Shown: positions 26,914-29,588 of the stretch, piece by piece
Layout: the number at the start of each line of letters is the position of its first letter
How positions within the stretch are numbered: the first letter of the stretch is position 1
Source: Oppiella nova
Taxonomy: Eukaryota; Arthropoda; Arachnida; Sarcoptiformes; Oppiidae
Reading direction: 5' to 3'
Length of the DNA: 29,588 nucleotides
Assembly: GCA_905397405.1 (NCBI GenBank)
Contig: CAJPVJ010000275.1
Coordinates: forward strand, 1 to 29,588
Made by a program: the position numbers and the translations under genes
Notes under the pieces: model-generated
Seen by the model: only the letters and a program-made list of their open reading frames with translations
What the model was told of the DNA's origin: nothing
Databases searched by the model: none

Positions 26914-29055
26914 ATGAAATATAAATCACCAGAAATGAGGAGCTTTTGGGCGACAGTAGTGTTGCTGTCCATACATGTGGTGCTCAACAGTGGCATCGCT
27001 GCAGCCAATCATTATCACAGATCTATGCAGAAGAGGTCCGTCAGACCGACGAAGAGCTACGAGTTCAAGGAGTCGGACGGATCTGTTCAGGGAATGACTG
27101 TTTTCCAGTTGGACCGCAAGATCTCCGAAGAGACCTATAAGATAGAGGCGCCCAACCGGTGGGTCACCGTTGACACCAACGGCGCCGTCAAAGTGAAGGA
27201 GACCTGGGATTACGAACAGCTCTCCAAAGAGAAGACCATCGACTTCTGGGTCTACGCTCAGGGACCACACCTGTCCGGTATGTCTGCCACTCATTCTCTG
27301 CCCCCACTGCCCCCTCCCGCCCCCCCCTATTGAGACCAATTGACTCATTGGTGTGTTTGTATTGACCAGAACTGGAGCGGCAGAGGATTATCGTCCATCT
27401 GAAGGATGTGAACGACGAGAACCCTTACTTCATCAACAGACCCCTTCCCATGCAAGCGGTCGTCCAATTGAATGCACCGCCGGGAACGCCGGTCTTCAAA
27501 CTGCAGGCCCGCGACCCCGACACTGACCACAACATTCACTACTTCTTGATTCGCGACAGAAGTGAGTCTTTGTTTTCGAGATGATTTGATGAGATTATGT
27601 AACCATTTGTTTGAATGGATAGCCGGCGGACGCTTTGAAGTGGACGAACGCAGCGGTGAAGTGCGGACCCGAGGGGCCGAAGCCTTCATGTTAGACAAGG
27701 AGTACGTGCTATACGTTAAGGCCGAAGACCATAACGGCCCGACCGGTGACCGACAGTTCCAGTCGACCAAAGAGGAGCGCCTGTCGATTATGGGCGGCAA
27801 AAGACCGCCACAATTCTATTTACCCCGATATGAGGCAACTATTCCCGAGAACCAGAGAAAGGATTCCGATATTATTGAAGTTAAGGCCAAATCGTTTGCC
27901 GACAGAGACATCAGATATACACTGAGAGCTCAGGGCAAAGGCGCCGGTACTTTCAATATCGGTCCCACCACTGGTGTCGTGAAATTAGCTAAAGAACTCG
28001 ATTACGAAGAGCTGAGACAACCCAAGACTTACTCTCTGATTGTGACGGCAACTGAAGATTCCGGCGGTTTCTCGACGTCCGTCGAGTTGACAATCAAAGT
28101 GACGGATGTGAACGACAACGCCCCCCGATTCGAGTTACCCGACTATCAGGCCCACAACATCGATGAGGACATCCCGATCGGCACTTCCATTCTTCAGGTA
28201 TCTGCCAGTGATTTGGATACCGGAAAGAACGCGGAGATTGTCTACTCTTTGGGTCGCGAAGAGTTCACTATCGATGAGAAGGGAATCATTTACTCAAACA
28301 AACGACTGGACGCCGACGTAAACAATACATATGTGTTGACAGTTAAGGCCACCGATAGGGGAGACCCGCCGATGACCGGAACGGCAACCGTCAGGGTTTA
28401 CACGGAGAACAAGAACGACGAGACGCCTAAATTCAGTCAAGACGTGTACACTCCGAATGTGGACGAAAACGCCGGACCCAACACTTTAGTGACTACTGTC
28501 GTCGCCAGTGATAAGGACGGCGATAACATTCACTTTGGTTTCGTGGGCGGCGGCACCACTTCCGGCATGTTTACCATTGAGGAGCGGACGGGTGTTATTC
28601 GACTCATTCCCGGAGAGATAGAGTTGGATAAAGACAAGTATGAGTTGAATGTGACGGCCAGGGATGACGGCTCCTGCTGTAAGAACGGAGCGCTCACTAC
28701 ACACACGAGCACTGCGTTAGTCGTCGTCTTCATCACTGACGTGAACGACAATAAACCCATTTTCGAAGAGTGCAGTCTATACGCCCCTCAGGTGGAAGAG
28801 GGCGCCCCCAGTGGCACACCTGTGGTCACTGTGAAGGCCACCGATCAGGACAAGGGTCACAACGGACAGGTGCGCTACTCCATCGTCCAGCAGCGGTTGG
28901 TTTTCCCGTGGTTTAAAGAACACCTGCTTCACTGCCCACTCTATTTCTGGTTGTTTCACAAACTAGCGCTCCCGCTACTGCCGTCCAAGCAGTCGCAGTG
29001 GCAGTTCCGACAGCTGTCCCCTTCGCCTCCTCTGGAGGGCGTCTGTTCTTTTAAG
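26914..29055 (+). CDS. CadN: N-cadherin (CadN), 5' part; gene continues past the window
   Basis: A classical-type arthropod cadherin for calcium-dependent adhesion, chiefly between neurons. Exons are 26914-27277, 27370-27561 and 27623-29055, phases agreeing, for 662 residues so far. The ATG at 26914 starts a signal-like hydrophobic segment (about residues 11-31); an ATG at 26935 is an alternative. A short N-terminal region with KRS is followed by cadherin repeats with the usual calcium motifs (DVNDENPYF, DVNDNAPRF, NKNDETPKF, DVNDNKPIF, and DRE in the restored part). Long stretches match insect CadN, for example NRPLPMQAVVQLNAPP and YTPNVDENAGPNTLVTTVVA. Bases 28895-29021 read correctly only as the in-place complement (NQKGTKFLVDEVTGE, TNKVFDREGDDGRF), after which EGVCSF is normal. 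The naive frame through the block is open but meaningless. The exon ends at a GTATG donor. Confidence 0.93.
28895..29021. other. in-place complemented block in CadN
   Basis: Both edges fall inside a codon. The normal C of 28894 plus complemented 28895-28896 gives the Pro of QQPNQKG, and complemented 29020-29021 plus the normal T of 29022 gives the Gly of DRGSPPLEG. That makes 127 bases, edges good to a base or two. Confidence 0.92.
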
Positions 29056-29588
29056 GTATGTTCCCATTCCCATTGATTTATATAGTTTTAGATAACATAG
29101 AAATTTGTATTGTCTTCTCATAAATGGTTATAAATTTTGATAACTCTTAGAGTAACTATAAAATAAGTATTATATTATTGGGATTTAAATCAAATATGTC
29201 TGTATAAATTATTATTGCGATATGATTTAGGAATTAGAAACACAATACCGTACTTGTAATTGTTTTCAGTTTTTCATATAATATATTATGAATTTATAGC
29301 ATAAACGTTTAGTTTTAATGTCATAAAACTGTAAAATAAATTTATAACATTGAACATCAGTCATTACTGTAGTACAGGTACAGTGACAAAATAGTTGAAG
29401 TTGGGAAGTTTTGTATTTATAAATCTTTTAACTTCTATGTATCTCAATTAGACTAAATTTTGAGATATGAAAAGTTTTATAGTTAAACATATTGATTGTG
29501 CCATTCAAGAACTACTGTATTGTTTTTAATAGTGAACTATGTTATGGATTAGTGACAACAATAAGTGATCATTAGATTGATCTATCAT
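29056..29588 (+). other. CadN intron, incomplete
   Basis: AT-rich sequence after the GTATGT donor with no coding signal, so the next CadN exon lies beyond the window. Confidence 0.6.

Noticed and set aside
26926-27348. Minus-strand open frame opposite CadN exon 1
   Set aside because: It is antisense to a well-matched CadN exon.
28895-29055. Novel alternative C-terminal sequence of CadN from the printed open frame
   Set aside because: It has no resemblance to cadherins and is explained fully by the complemented block; normal CadN sequence resumes in the same exon.

Overview
This is nuclear DNA from a small-genome arthropod. It is AT-rich, with compact genes whose introns are mostly 55-120 bases with GT..AG ends, and its proteins are most like insect and vertebrate orthologues. 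An acariform mite is my best guess, but the window alone does not prove it. Eight protein genes can be read, seven of them along their whole coding length. All exon models come from matching splice phases and family motifs by eye.

Layout: (1) 157-2988 (+), SLC9A8/NHE8-type Na+/H+ exchanger, 12 coding exons. (2) 10750-4100 (-), SLC22 organic ion transporter with a 3.6 kb first intron and a 20-base microexon; two further 3' exons down to 3167 may make an alternative tail that overlaps the NHE8 3' end. (3) 12241-12420 (+), COPS9, the smallest COP9 signalosome subunit. (4) 15986-12534 (-), a ZFP64-like C2H2 zinc-finger protein, with (5) JTB (15632-15081, -) inside its first intron. (6) 22338-16867 (-), an SLC38A7-like amino-acid transporter, with (7) SHQ1 (19798-21527, +) inside its second intron on the opposite strand. 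(8) From 26914 (+), the 5' part of N-cadherin (CadN), which runs off the window. The genes are unrelated housekeeping or membrane functions and do not form a pathway or operon.

The most striking observation is an anomaly. In three different genes (COPS9, ZFP64, CadN) a stretch of about 100-130 bases reads as the base-by-base complement of the expected coding sequence, in the same order and not reversed. Complementing the printed bases in place restores the start and first 34 residues of COPS9, a whole missing zinc finger plus its splice acceptor in ZFP64, and about 42 conserved residues of a CadN cadherin repeat, all in frame with normal flanks. A biological inversion gives the reverse complement, so these blocks cannot come from ordinary rearrangement. 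They point to an assembly, consensus or data-handling error, and the naive open frames through them are wrong.

There is also a ~670-base near-identical tandem duplication of SLC38 exons 4-6 that would break the frame if both copies were used, and a perfect 120-base direct repeat with period 128 in the SLC22 first intron. Both may be collapsed-haplotype or assembly artefacts.
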